A stretch of 64,000 nt of DNA from Strigamia acuminata (taxonomy: Eukaryota > Arthropoda > Chilopoda > Geophilomorpha > Linotaeniidae), in assembly GCA_949358305.1 (NCBI GenBank), contig OX442320.1, positions 5,844,259-5,908,258 on the forward strand, given 5' to 3'. Each line of letters opens with the position of its first letter. Position 1 is the stretch's first letter. A program made the translations under genes and the position numbers. Under the pieces are notes generated by a model that saw only the letters and a list, made by a program, of their open reading frames with translations, was not told the origin of the DNA and ran no database searches. Of this stretch, positions 1 through 9,572 are shown piece by piece.

Positions 1-2
1 AA

Positions 3-1739
3 AAGTTCAACGAGAGCTTAGAATATCTCCATTTTAAAATGGCCTCGCTTAAAGATGCGATAAACCTTATGAAAAAGGGTCAATTTATGTTTAAAATCGA
101 CCTCACTAACGCCTTTTATTTGTTACCAATTAAAAACGAATTTAAGAAATATGTACGTTTTTTGTGGCAAGGCCAGTTATACGAATATCAGGTAATGCCA
201 ATGGGCTTGGCAAGTGCCCCACGGACCTTTACTAAGGTTATGTGCCCTGTTTTTTCCGAGTTGAGGACTTGGGGGATTTGCGGAATCCCTTATTTGGACG
301 ACGGAATTTTTCTGTGTGATTCCTTTTGCGAGGCTAAAAACGCCTGTATCGACGTAATAAATTTTTTTCAAAAATTAGGCCTCTGCATTAACTGGGAAAA
401 ATCCGAATTTATTCCCAAAACTAGAATAGAATTTTTAGGATTAACACTAGACTCTAGAAAAATGGAAGTGTCACTTCCAGAAAGGAAAATCGTAAAAATA
501 ACTAAGCTAGCTTCACGCCTTCTCCAATTGGAGAATTTCTCTATTCAGGATTTGGCCATTTTTATTGGCAATTTAGTTTCCGCCGAGCCAGCGCTTTCTG
601 ACGGTTTTTGGAACATAAAGCCCCTGGAATCTTTCAAAACAGGACAGTTGTTCCTTCATGACCACAACTATAATACTTTAGTTAAAAATTACCCCGACAT
701 CAAGGCCGAATTGTCTAGATGGACTAAATTAGAAAATTTCTCCCCCAAAGATCTAAACCGTCGCGATGTGGATACGGAGGTTTTCACCGACGCCTCCAAT
801 TTGGGTTGGGGAGCCAGTTGGAACTCCCGCTCTGCAAATGGCCAGTGGACAGCTGAGGAAAATGATTTTCACATTAATGTCAAGGAACTTTTGGCCCTCT
901 GGTTCGCCTGGAAGGTTTTTGCCCCCTTTGACGGCAAAAAACACGTTTTGTTTCATTCCGACAGCTCCACAGTAGTGAGCGTGTTCCGGAACCAGGGCAG
1001 TAAGGTCCAGCAACTCCACCATTTTGGTAGACTAGTGTGGGAAGATTCCCAAAGATTAAATATTGACCTTTCAGTAATTCACATTCCCGGCAAGGAAAAC
1101 GTTATGGCCGACTATCTGTCGCGTAATTTTTTAACTACGGATGGGGAATGGAGCTTATCTCCAAAAATGTTTAATAAATTAAAATCCCTATTCGGACTGC
1201 CCGAGATTGATCTGTTTGCTACGAGATTAAACCATAAATTACCAAAATATTTTTCTTGGGGCCCTGACCCCTTCGCTTACAGGATAGATGCGTTCTCCCA
1301 TTCTTGGAAAGAAACTTTTGCTTACGCCTTTCCTCCTTTTTGTTTAATTTCTAGGATTTTACAAAAAATCCGCCAGGATCAAGCCACGGTACTTCTAGTA
1401 GTACCAAAATGGACCTCACAAGCGTGGTTTGTACCACTGTTGGACTGCTTGGTCGCAGTACCAGTGTCCTTTCCGGCCCCAGAACATCTGATGTTGGTTC
1501 ATCAACCAGAGGCCCAGTTTCCTCTCCAGGCCCTGCAGCTCCTTGGCTGCAAAGTCAGTGGAGTGACCTCATCGCAGGAGGCTTTTCGCCGGACGCTGCC
1601 AACTTGTACTCGGCCGGGTGGAGATCGACAACTGTCAGAACGTACACGGCGGGAATTAAGAGGTGGACGGAATTTTCTGGTGAAGGGTCACCTTATTCCA
1701 ATCCACTCCCTCCCAGTCTTGACCCAAACTATCGTTTAA
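3..1739 (+). CDS. DIRS reverse transcriptase / RNase H (5' partial)
   Basis: Polymerase of the DIRS element. The frame is open from base 3, and the ATG at 39 is internal: residues before it (ending LEYLHFK) already match the start of DIRS polymerase domains. Visible motifs are FKIDLTNAFYLLP (RT motif A), MPMGLASAPRTFTK (motif B) and YLDD (motif C, the catalytic box). RNase H follows with TDASNLGWGASW, VKELLALW, HSDSST and a C-terminal IPGKENVMADYLSR. The tail (IDLFATRLN ... GPDPFAYRIDAF ... YAFPPF) resembles the methyltransferase-like segment found after RNase H in DIRS polymerases. The last ~110 codons overlap the recombinase gene in another frame, as is usual in this order. No stop or frameshift is seen. 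Confidence 0.92.
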   Translation, partial: KFNESLEYLHFKMASLKDAINLMKKGQFMFKIDLTNAFYLLPIKNEFKKYVRFLWQGQLYEYQVMPMGLASAPRTFTKVMCPVFSELRTWGICGIPYLDDGIFLCDSFCEAKNACIDVINFFQKLGLCINWEKSEFIPKTRIEFLGLTLDSRKMEVSLPERKIVKITKLASRLLQLENFSIQDLAIFIGNLVSAEPALSDGFWNIKPLESFKTGQLFLHDHNYNTLVKNYPDIKAELSRWTKLENFSPKDLNRRDVDTEVFTDASNLGWGASWNSRSANGQWTAEENDFHINVKELLALWFAWKVFAPFDGKKHVLFHSDSSTVVSVFRNQGSKVQQLHHFGRLVWEDSQRLNIDLSVIHIPGKENVMADYLSRNFLTTDGEWSLSPKMFNKLKSLFGLPEIDLFATRLNHKLPKYFSWGPDPFAYRIDAFSHSWKETFAYAFPPFCLISRILQKIRQDQATVLLVVPKWTSQAWFVPLLDCLVAVPVSFPAPEHLMLVHQPEAQFPLQALQLLGCKVSGVTSSQEAFRRTLPTCTRPGGDRQLSERTRRELRGGRNFLVKGHLIPIHSLPVLTQTIV

Positions 1740-2542
1740 CGCTCGTCAATACCGCAAATTTCATCGCCTCAAGATTCAATGAAGGCTTGTCACACTCCTC
1801 CATTTCGGGAAGTTTAGCGGCCATCACCGCCGCAGGCTTCATTGACCCGTCAATTAGAGCTGATGATCGTATCGCCCGAATTCTAAAAGGAGTTAATAAT
1901 TTAAGGCCGAACTTACCACGTTATGTGGCCACTTGGGACGTGGGCCTAGCTCTGAACGCCCTGCGAAAACTCTGGCCGCATGATGATCTCGATTGGAGAC
2001 AACTCCAAGAAAAACTGCTCATGCTGCTGGCTTTAACAACTGCTGCCAGGGTCAGCTCGCTGCAAAGTTTTAAAATTTCGGAGATGACAGTCTCAACTGA
2101 CGCGGTCATTTTCAACCCGAAAACTTTACACAAGCATTCTCGTGTTGGACACCATACTGTATTTCGAGTGGCCCCTTATTTGCAAGAACGGGCCATCTGC
2201 CCTTTCAAGGCCCTGATGGATTTTTTGGCCAAAACAAATCCGTTACGCAAGGACGATGGTTTGTTCTTAAAATTACAACCACCCCATGCCGCACCTACCA
2301 AAGATACTGTGCGACGATGGATTAAGGATTTTTTAAAAAAGATCGGCGTCGGTCAAGAGTTTGGTGCTCATTCGACGCGAGCTGCGGCCACCAGCGCAGC
2401 CGCCAGTGTTATTCCGGTACAACAAATATTAGGTGTTGCCGGTTGGACCTCCGAACAAACATTCGCGAGGTTCTACAACAAAACAATTGTCAACCACAAT
2501 GCTTTTCAGGAATCAGTCCTAAACAGACCAATTCCAAAATAA
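1409..2542 (+). CDS. DIRS tyrosine recombinase
   Basis: Integrase of the DIRS element, 377 aa from the first ATG in frame. The true start is uncertain because this part overlaps the polymerase frame. It has the catalytic set of tyrosine recombinases: an arginine in TTAARVSSLQ, the HSTRAAATS box (H-x-x-R), the tryptophan in GVAGWTSEQTF, and the nucleophilic tyrosine in ARFYNKTI. The order and spacing fit the family, and the frame is intact. It would join a circular DNA intermediate to the target without target-site duplication. A shortened, diverged second copy lies at 6845-7317. Confidence 0.92.
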   Translation: MDLTSVVCTTVGLLGRSTSVLSGPRTSDVGSSTRGPVSSPGPAAPWLQSQWSDLIAGGFSPDAANLYSAGWRSTTVRTYTAGIKRWTEFSGEGSPYSNPLPPSLDPNYRLTLVNTANFIASRFNEGLSHSSISGSLAAITAAGFIDPSIRADDRIARILKGVNNLRPNLPRYVATWDVGLALNALRKLWPHDDLDWRQLQEKLLMLLALTTAARVSSLQSFKISEMTVSTDAVIFNPKTLHKHSRVGHHTVFRVAPYLQERAICPFKALMDFLAKTNPLRKDDGLFLKLQPPHAAPTKDTVRRWIKDFLKKIGVGQEFGAHSTRAAATSAAASVIPVQQILGVAGWTSEQTFARFYNKTIVNHNAFQESVLNRPIPK

Positions 2543-2639
2543 ATTCATAAATAAAAAATGATTAAACTGAAAAATTGTTAAATTTGTTTTTTCCAAAACA
2601 TTTTTATTTTTATCCTATGGAAAAAAGTTACCTTTCAAG

Positions 2640-3133
2640 TCTCCTGTTTAGCCGGAGATTACTAAGAGTGAATGTAATCTCGGCTGAACGAAGTGAAGCG
2701 GAGCGAAGCGGAGCGAACGAGTGAAAGCCGATAACATTCACTCGTGTAATTGGAGGTTTAACAGGACCCACCGACCTCCCTTGTCACAACTAAATTATCT
2801 AAGCTCCATCTAACACAAACTAATTCGTTTTCAATCACTACCTAGCGTTCTAAATGTTTAAAAATGAACGAAAATCACGCTTACCGTCAACACCGTTGAT
2901 TTCGTCGACTCCATTTTGTCCTTCACTTCCTTTTTTCCAGGATAGCTTTTAAGACTGACGTAACCCGACTAGTAGCGCCATCTCCTGTTAAACCTCCAAT
3001 TACACGAGTGAATGTTATCGGCTTTCACTCGTTCGCTCCGCTTCGCTCCGCTTCACTTCGTTCAGCCGAGATTACATTCACTCTTTGTAATCTCCGGCTA
3101 AACAGGAGATGGCGCTACTAGTCGGGTTACGTC
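2640..3133. repeat. Palindromic DIRS terminus (nested inverted repeats)
   Basis: Arm 2640-2766 is repeated as reverse complement at 2983-3109 (about 127 bp each, nearly perfect) around a 216-bp spacer. A second, 33-bp perfect inverted pair (2957-2989 and 3101-3133) brackets the right arm. Each long arm is itself an imperfect hairpin, with AGTGAATGT near one end and ACATTCACT near the other around a centre of GAAGCGGAGC-type repeats. This fits the internal complementary region plus right inverted terminal repeat of a DIRS element. It could also be a non-autonomous foldback unit carried by the element. Confidence 0.8.
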
Positions 3134-3285
3134 ACTTCCGGTTCTACTAACGGGTTGCGCGGTCAGGTTCGAATTGCTCTACGAGAAAATTTTCAATAAG
3201 TATCGTTTTTTCTACCTTTTTCAAAAGAAATTGTTATATTTTTCGAACCCCTTTGTAATATCATTGTTTTTTATAGTTACATAAA

Positions 3286-3591
3286 ATGAATTCCTTCGTT
3301 AAGGTTATCGGTTTCCCGATTATTAATGACAATGACGATAATACTGACCACGCGGTCCAAACTTTGAACCAACAATCGCCGCTGCCTTCGCCGAGAAGGA
3401 TGAACCAGCGGCTAGATGTGCTAACCGACGGTTTGATGCAGACTATCGCTGCAAATCAGATTGCTGCGGGAACGGTCGTCGTTCTTCCGCAGACTGGCGT
3501 ACTTCCTGTGGCTGGGTCAGGCGCCGTGCCTGAACCGCTGACCACTAACGTCTTGGCTGGACGTCTTGGCTTTCTAACATGTGTTGGATAA
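3286..3591 (+). CDS. Unrecognised 101-aa frame, possible gag-like start
   Basis: An open frame begins 153 bp after the right DIRS terminus with MNSFVKVIGFPIIND and runs into a long repeat-rich stretch (to ~4640) in which several frames stay open. The peptide is rich in Val, Pro and Thr (for example TVVVLPQ appears here and again at ~3607), so the whole stretch seems built from degenerate repeats. Its place just inside a DIRS terminus would suit the first (gag-like) gene of a tandem copy, but no gag motif or zinc knuckle is visible. It may not be expressed. Confidence 0.25.
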   Translation: MNSFVKVIGFPIINDNDDNTDHAVQTLNQQSPLPSPRRMNQRLDVLTDGLMQTIAANQIAAGTVVVLPQTGVLPVAGSGAVPEPLTTNVLAGRLGFLTCVG

Positions 3592-3880
3592 ACAGCCGGC
3601 GGAAACGGTTGTCGTTTTACCGCAAAGAAACCTTATCGCTACGGACGGAACGGTTAATATATCCGTTCCGACTTCCGTAAACGGAACAAAAATTTTTATT
3701 TTTTTGAACCCCGTTCTTGCGACTTCCCCTGTCGTCACAGGCGGAGCAGATCCCGAGCAGATCCAATAGTCGGGACAAACTGTGTTTTGTACTCCTTTCT
3801 GGCGAAATCCCCTGTCGTCACAGGCGGAGCAGATCCAATAGTCTGGACAAACTGTGTTTTGTACTCTGTTCTGGCGAAAT

Positions 3881-4152
3881 CCCCTGTCGTCACAGGCGGA
3901 GCGGAATGCCCCTGTCGTTACAGGCGGAGCGGAATGCCCCTGTCGTTACAGGCGGAGCGGAATGCCCCTGTCGTTACAGGCGGAGCGGAATGCCCCTGTC
4001 GTTACAGGCGGAGCGGAATGCCCCTGTCGTTACAGGCGGAGCGGAATGCCCCTGTCGTTACAGGCGGAGCGGAATGCCCCTGTCGTTACAGGCGGAGCGG
4101 AATGCCCCTGTCGTTACAGGCGGAGCGGAATGCCCCTGTCGTTACAGGCGGA
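3881..4152. repeat. 28-bp tandem array, about ten units
   Basis: Ten head-to-tail copies of a 28-bp unit containing CCTGTCGTTACAGG, whose ends (CCTGT/ACAGG) are complementary and can form a short hairpin. The inner units are practically identical; the first has CGTCA for CGTTA. Diverged forms of the same core recur at about 3727, 3810, 4205, 4274 and 4349 within a longer 70-80 bp unit, so the short array probably grew inside an older long-unit array. Because 28 is not a multiple of three and the unit has no stop in any forward frame, all three frames stay open. Confidence 0.92.
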
Positions 4153-4639
4153 ACGAATCCAAATATCAGGACAAACTTTGTTTTGAACCTCGTTCTGGCA
4201 AAATCCCCTGTCGTCACAGGCGAAGCGGATCCATTAGTCGGGAAAACTTGTTTTTTAGCCCCGCACTGGCGATTGCCCCTGTTGTTACAGGCGGAACGGA
4301 TCCAAATATTGGGACAAGCTTTGTTTTTGAACCCCGTCCTTGCGAATACCCCTGTCGTCGCAGGCGGACCGGTAATTTTATCCGCTTCGGATCCAACCGT
4401 AAACGGTACATACGCAGACGGATCGAACAATGTTTCTGATCCCGTCATCCCGGATAATATGGTTAATTTATCCGTTCCTATTACTGACGAATCGAACATG
4501 TTCCGATTCCGTCATCCCAATCTCCCCTGTCGCCCAGTTGTTTCGGCTTGCGAGTTCTTGAGAGCCACTAGACAGATGGGCGAGCCACTAGACAGATGGG
4601 CGGACCACCGCTCGTTGGGGTCACATTGAATGCAAATTG

Positions 4640-6844
4640 ATCGGGAAGTTTGTGCGCATGAAAATGAAAAGTAGGTTTTGACCGAAATTTAAGTCATAAC
4701 TAAATTTAGTTATAAAGATCTTGTATTAGAATCACAAGAAGTGAAAAATATTCACTTTAATTTTGATTTTCTGTAGAAAAATCGAACATCTTCGTAAAAC
4801 GAGAATTCTACCACGTGGTAAAACCATAAACAGGTTAATAAATAAAAATTATTTTATAAATCTACCACGGGAAATTATAAAATTCAGTCCGAATTTATCG
4901 TTGTTTTGTCCGCCTACGGAACGTCGTTTTCACCGAATTCAAATTCGAATTATTTTCAATCGGCCATTTCAAGAAATTGACAAAAAAGTTATCAGACACT
5001 TACACCAACTTTTATTTGGGAAATAAGTACAAAGGAAAGTCGATACTGTTTAAAGAACAGGTTTATTTGTTCTCAAATTTTGGTTACAAGATTAACACAT
5101 ACCTCATACCTGATCAACCTTACTTTCGTTTCGTATAATCAAGACCGTGATTTTAAAATAGTAAAATCCAACAAGGCAAGGATTATCGCTCGAATGTTCT
5201 AATCCGATGAAAACATTTTACAGCTGCTTTGCCTAGAAACCAGAAGCGCCAAGAATCCAACGATTTAGCGTGCTTCCTAATTGTTATTAACAATTTTTCA
5301 ATCGTGAATTCAGATTGTTTTAATCACAATCTTTGTTTATTTCGATTTATAACTTATATCGAATCAGAGTGTCACAGTTCTCTTGTACGCATTTACGAAA
5401 GTGAATGAGATTGGTTTAGACAAATTTACTGGAAAAAGTTTCGATTGAAATAAATAGGAACAGAAATTTATCTATAATGTCTAAAAATATTCCGCTTTAT
5501 TCTTGTGCTGTCAATTACAAGAAAGAAAGTTGCATTCACTTTAATGCTAAAATTCTTAAAGGCAAATAGGTAAACTTTGCGAATTGCAAAAATCGAATCA
5601 TTTCAGTACGGGAAAAAGGAATAAAGTTTACTCTTCATTCTCAAAATAAATAGAATACATATCAAATTGGTAAATGAATCAATTTATTTTATTCTGATTT
5701 TACAAAATGGTAAACATATTTACCAGAACTATAAGTATTTATTCAGTTCAAGAACTTTTTTGAAGCCATCTGCACACTAATTGTATGTAGTAGCAGATCG
5801 TTCAAAAGAACATTTCAATATTAAAAGTCCCTTTTTAAAATAAAATTGGAATATTTTAGAAGTTAGGTCAATCCAGACCATCACCTTTTACACTTGATAG
5901 TATAATATATTACCAAGTTAAAGCACTTGCTTTTTCTCTAGTTTGTTGTAAGAACAACACGTCAAACATTTCGACTATTTAATAGATATTACGAATATGA
6001 ATAAACCAGATGACCTTTTAAATCCCTGATTATTAAGCGCAGTTAATAAGAATTCAAACGAATACTTTATTTGCATTACTTTTCAATAAGATTGGAAAAC
6101 ACTTGGTTTTTATAAAGTTTTATTTAAATAAAACATTTTATGTCGTTCATACTTGAATAACGATACATTAAGATCAATTGATAAATTTGCGTCGCCACAA
6201 GTGGAAATTCTATCGAATCACCATACGTAAGGGATCCCTTGAAATATTTAAGATAAATGAGAGATTTTTCATTAACATCATCTGTAACCGAGATCTGAAT
6301 CTAAATTTATTTTGCAAGAAATGAAATTTATCGTAAAAAAGTTAATTTTACCACTCGGTAAGACTTTTTAAAACTTATCATCGGAGGCTGAAAATTAAGC
6401 CGACTGGGACATAATCATGCCCACCTAGAAAATACGGCAGATACTGTCTATTCTGAAAAGAAAGCATGTGTTGGATAACAACAAAGAACGCGATTACAAG
6501 AAATCGCAATTTCGAAAGAATTCGAAATAAGATCAAAAAAATCATTGCATTCTGAAATATGAATCTGAACTAGCCACGTATAATTTCGATTAAGTAAACA
6601 GGTTAATAAATAAATATATTTATTTTCATACTTATAAAAAATAAGGATATACCTGATTACAAAGTAAAACTTTTTACATAAATAGGATTATTTTCACAAA
6701 CCCATATTATTTATCTGGAATAGTCCATCGAATTACGATCGAAGTCCATATCGAAATCGTTTGCCAAAGAGAAAGCGAAGAAATGGAATGTAACACATAC
6801 AATAATGTATTCGTTGTTGTCTAACAACTAATAGTAGTTCGCAC
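4640..6844. other. 2.2-kb AT-rich stretch without a gene
   Basis: I see no convincing coding region, RNA gene or clear repeat here. The sequence is AT-rich and unique-looking, apart from scattered short ACCACGTGGTA- and GGTAAAC-like words. It separates the repeat-rich open region from the second DIRS remnant and may be decayed transposon interior. Confidence 0.6.
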
Positions 6845-7317
6845 TCTAAAAGGAGTTACTAATTTACGACCTAGTCTGCCACGGTACGTGGCAACATGGG
6901 ATGTGGGTTTGGCTCTCAACGAATTGCGCAAACTCTGGCCACACGACAACTTAGATTGGATATGTCTACAAGAAAAGACACTTATTCTGCTTGCTTAACT
7001 ACTGCAGCTAGAGTAAGCTCACTGCAACAATTGAAAACCTCGGAAATGACAGTGTCAACCGACGCTGTAATTTTCAACTCCAAAACTATGCACAAGATTC
7101 TCGTGCGGGTCACCATACGGTTTACCGTCAAGAGTTCGGTGCTCATTCGACGCGAGCTGCGGCCACCAGTGCAGCCGCCAGTGTTATTCCGGTGCAACAA
7201 ATATTAGGTGTTGCCGGTTGGACCTCCGAACAAACATTCGCGAGGTTCTACAACAAAACTATTGTCAACCACAATGCTTTTCAAGAATCAGTCCTAAACA
7301 GACCGATTCCAAAATAA
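6845..7317 (+). pseudogene. Broken DIRS tyrosine recombinase
   Basis: Matches codons of the intact recombinase of copy A but lacks the N-terminal half, carries small frame-breaking indels near 6960-7000, and has an internal deletion of about 190 bp: sequence equivalent to ~2166-2352 of copy A is missing at the junction near 7127. The part left of the junction differs clearly from copy A, while the part right of it (with the HSTR box and the active-site tyrosine) is almost identical. Confidence 0.85.
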
Positions 7318-7852
7318 TTTCATAAAATAAAAAATGATTAAACTGAAAAATTGTTAAACTTGTTTTTTCCAAAACATTTTTATTTTTATCCTATGGAAAA
7401 AAGTTACCTTTCAAGTCTCCTGTTTAGCCGGAGATTACAAAGAGTGAATGTAATCTCGGCTGAACGAAGTGAAGCGGAGCGAAGCGGAGCGAACGAGTGA
7501 AAGCCGATAGCATTCACTCGTGTAATTGGAGGTTTAACAGGACCCACCACATCCTCCCTTGTCACAACTAATTCATTTGGTCTCCATTTACCTCCAGCTA
7601 ATAACTTTTAGTTACACTCTAACGCTTATAATTAAGAAATATCGTAAATACGCTTACCGTCAACTCGGTGCTGTTGTTGACTCCATTTTTTCCTTCACTT
7701 CCTTTTTTCCAGGATATAGCTTTTAAGACTGACGTAACCCGACTAGTAGCGCCATCTCCTGTTAAACCTCCAATTACACGAGTGAATGCTATCGGCTTTC
7801 ACTCGTTCGCTCCGCTTCGCTCCGCTTCACTTCGTTCAGCCGAGATTACATT
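6845..7852 (+). mobile_element. DIRS-type retrotransposon, copy B (deleted remnant)
   Basis: Second DIRS copy. It starts abruptly inside the recombinase gene (matching copy A from ~1886), keeps the 3' end of that gene, the left palindrome arm (7416-7542) and the 33-bp inverted repeat (7731-7763), and stops at 7852 in the middle of the right arm (copy A equivalent ~3075). The right end is therefore truncated and the outer inverted repeat is lost. It cannot move by itself. Confidence 0.88.
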
Positions 7853-8140
7853 TAAAGCTATGATTGCATACCCTGTTTGCCCACTAGTGCCAGCATAAAT
7901 GGTGGCAGTTGCGTAAACAACCGCAGTTCCCCCGTTATTTTCACATTCCGAGTCCGAAAACGAAACAACAAAACATATTCAGTCGGCCATTTTGGGTATT
8001 CCGTGCGGCATTGCTTTATTAATCACGTGCTCAACATCACGCAGCAAACTTTATGCGATTAAAAGTTATTTGATAAAAATCGATAACTTTTATAAATTAT
8101 TTATTTAATTTTCGAAGAAATTAATAACAATTTTTACATC

Positions 8141-9212
8141 ATGCCCGCTTCGAGTTGGACTAGAGGTTTAATCGCGGCAGGAAGCGTCATTGGTCAACTC
8201 GGTCAACACTCAGCAGACGATAAAAATGTCCACTACGTCCAACCTTTCAACCCACATGCAAAATGGCGCTACAACTGGGACAAGTAAATAAAAAATAATA
8301 AAGCGTTGATTTGATTACAATTATTCATTTTTTGCAGCAAAGAGAAAGAATTCTTGCGCGCGAAGTACCGTGCAGAAAAGAAAAAAATGCCCATAACAAT
8401 TGCGAGAAGAAATATTTTTCTTGTACGTCAGGGACATGGCTTTGAAGGGCCCGACGAGTGTGCACAAGAATTATCTTGTCTGGGTAATATTACAAATCGA
8501 TTTTTATATAATTCTCACCAAATTTGTCAATTTTTAACAGGAACGCAGCAGGCGGAATTGGTTGGCGAACGATTAAAAGAGCTGAAAATGAGATACACAA
8601 GTATCACTTTTGCGGATAATTCAAACAGAGGCTTTGAAACCTCCAGGATTATTCGAAGAACTATAATGAGGAACATTCCTGTGATAACAAGTCAATTGGT
8701 TCGTTCTGGGCATCCGATCCAACCAGAACCAGAAGTAGTTGATTTGCCAATCCCTGCCTCAGATCAGGTTAGGTAGTCAAATTTACCGATTCTAGTATAG
8801 TTGTGAATCAGTGATTATGCGTTACGTGACGTAGTTAACATTTACAACTGTACTAGAAGACGAATTTTAACAGATTCTGGAGGACGGTGAGCGGATAGAG
8901 ATGGGATTCAATTATCACTTTTATCGACCGGATCCTGATGAAATAACGAATTCATACGATATCATCGTTTGTCCTTCAAACGTTTTACGATATTTCGTAT
9001 GCAGGTGATAATATTTTTACTTTATTTTATTTTATTTAAATTATCTTTTTCTCCGATTTTTCAGAGTCCTACAATTCCCACCGGAAGCATGGCAACGTTT
9101 CACGCTGTTTCATTGCAGCATCACGTGGATAATGGTTGACACCGACGGCGGCGTGGGCGTTGTGTTCGTCGGAGATTTCGGTCACTTACCACCCGACAAA
9201 CTCACAACCTAA
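8141..9212 (+). CDS. PGAM5-like protein without catalytic histidines
   Basis: Five-exon gene (8141-8283, 8338-8483, 8541-8767, 8874-9004, 9065-9212), 264 aa, with exon borders at the same places as the intact PGAM5 next door. PGAM5 is a mitochondrial Ser/Thr/His phosphatase of the phosphoglycerate-mutase fold that needs two histidines. Here the first, in the RHG box, is glutamine (FLVRQGHG; neighbour FLVRHGQY). The second is proline (VCPSNVLRYF; neighbour [10 protein letters not shown]). The assembly motif WDxNWD reads WRYNWD. The rest of the fold is kept (FPPEAWQRFTL, PPDKLTT end), and the frame is open across all exons with good splice sites. I infer a catalytically dead paralogue that may be a regulator or partner of PGAM5; a decaying duplicate is the alternative. 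Confidence 0.88.
8790..8858. repeat. Short foldback element (copy 1)
   Basis: Inverted repeat of 18 bp arms (TTCTAGTATAGTTGTGAA and its near complement) around a 33-bp loop, inside the intron before exon 4 of the PGAM5-like gene. The same arm sequence recurs in three other places in the window. Confidence 0.7.
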
Positions 9213-9572
9213 TTTCATTAAAAAAATTTCAAACGAAATAAATTTATTTATTTGTTCAATTTCCGCCATTTATTTATTGCACAAACGACACCTAGCACCA
9301 ATTCAACGAACTAACCACTTCACCATCCCGCCGCCAGACGCCGCCACCCCGCAAACTTTTGTTTCCTTAGTTTCAAACTCGCCGGACAAAGTTGCACGCG
9401 ATTCAAACCCCGTGCCATTTATTACCGCTCCAATTCTTCCAAATCGAAATTCCGAGTACAATCAAACACACGCGACGCCGCTCCAAAAAAAATGGCAGCT
9501 TAACTGGCGGACGACTAATTAATTCATCAATTTTTCGACCCTAACTTCTCATCTTCCCCTCAAAAACTCGCA
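9213..9572 (+). other. 360-bp spacer between the two PGAM5 genes
   Basis: Holds the 3' end of the first PGAM5-like gene (AATAAA near 9236) and the start region of the second. I see no other gene here. Confidence 0.5.

Larger units (their letters stand above)
1..3133 (+). mobile_element. DIRS-type retrotransposon, copy A (5' end outside window)
   Basis: This is the 3' part of a tyrosine-recombinase retrotransposon of the DIRS order. In order it holds a reverse transcriptase/RNase H frame that is open at the window's left edge, an overlapping tyrosine recombinase frame, and a terminal block of long inverted repeats (2640-3133). DIRS elements integrate by a recombinase instead of a DDE integrase and carry inverted rather than direct long terminal repeats, which fits what is seen. 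Both frames are uninterrupted, so the copy looks young. A gag-like first gene and the left terminus must lie upstream of the window. Confidence 0.9.

Noticed and set aside
39-41. ATG at 39 as the start of the DIRS polymerase
   Set aside because: The frame is open to the window edge and the residues before it already belong to the conserved domain.
3881-4152. CRISPR-like array (28-bp partly palindromic repeats)
   Set aside because: Units are directly contiguous with no unique spacers, and the DNA is eukaryotic; it is a plain tandem repeat.
3717-4629. Three overlapping long forward frames and one reverse frame taken as proteins
   Set aside because: They all come from the stop-free 28-bp unit read in different frames; at most one could be used, and none resembles a known protein.
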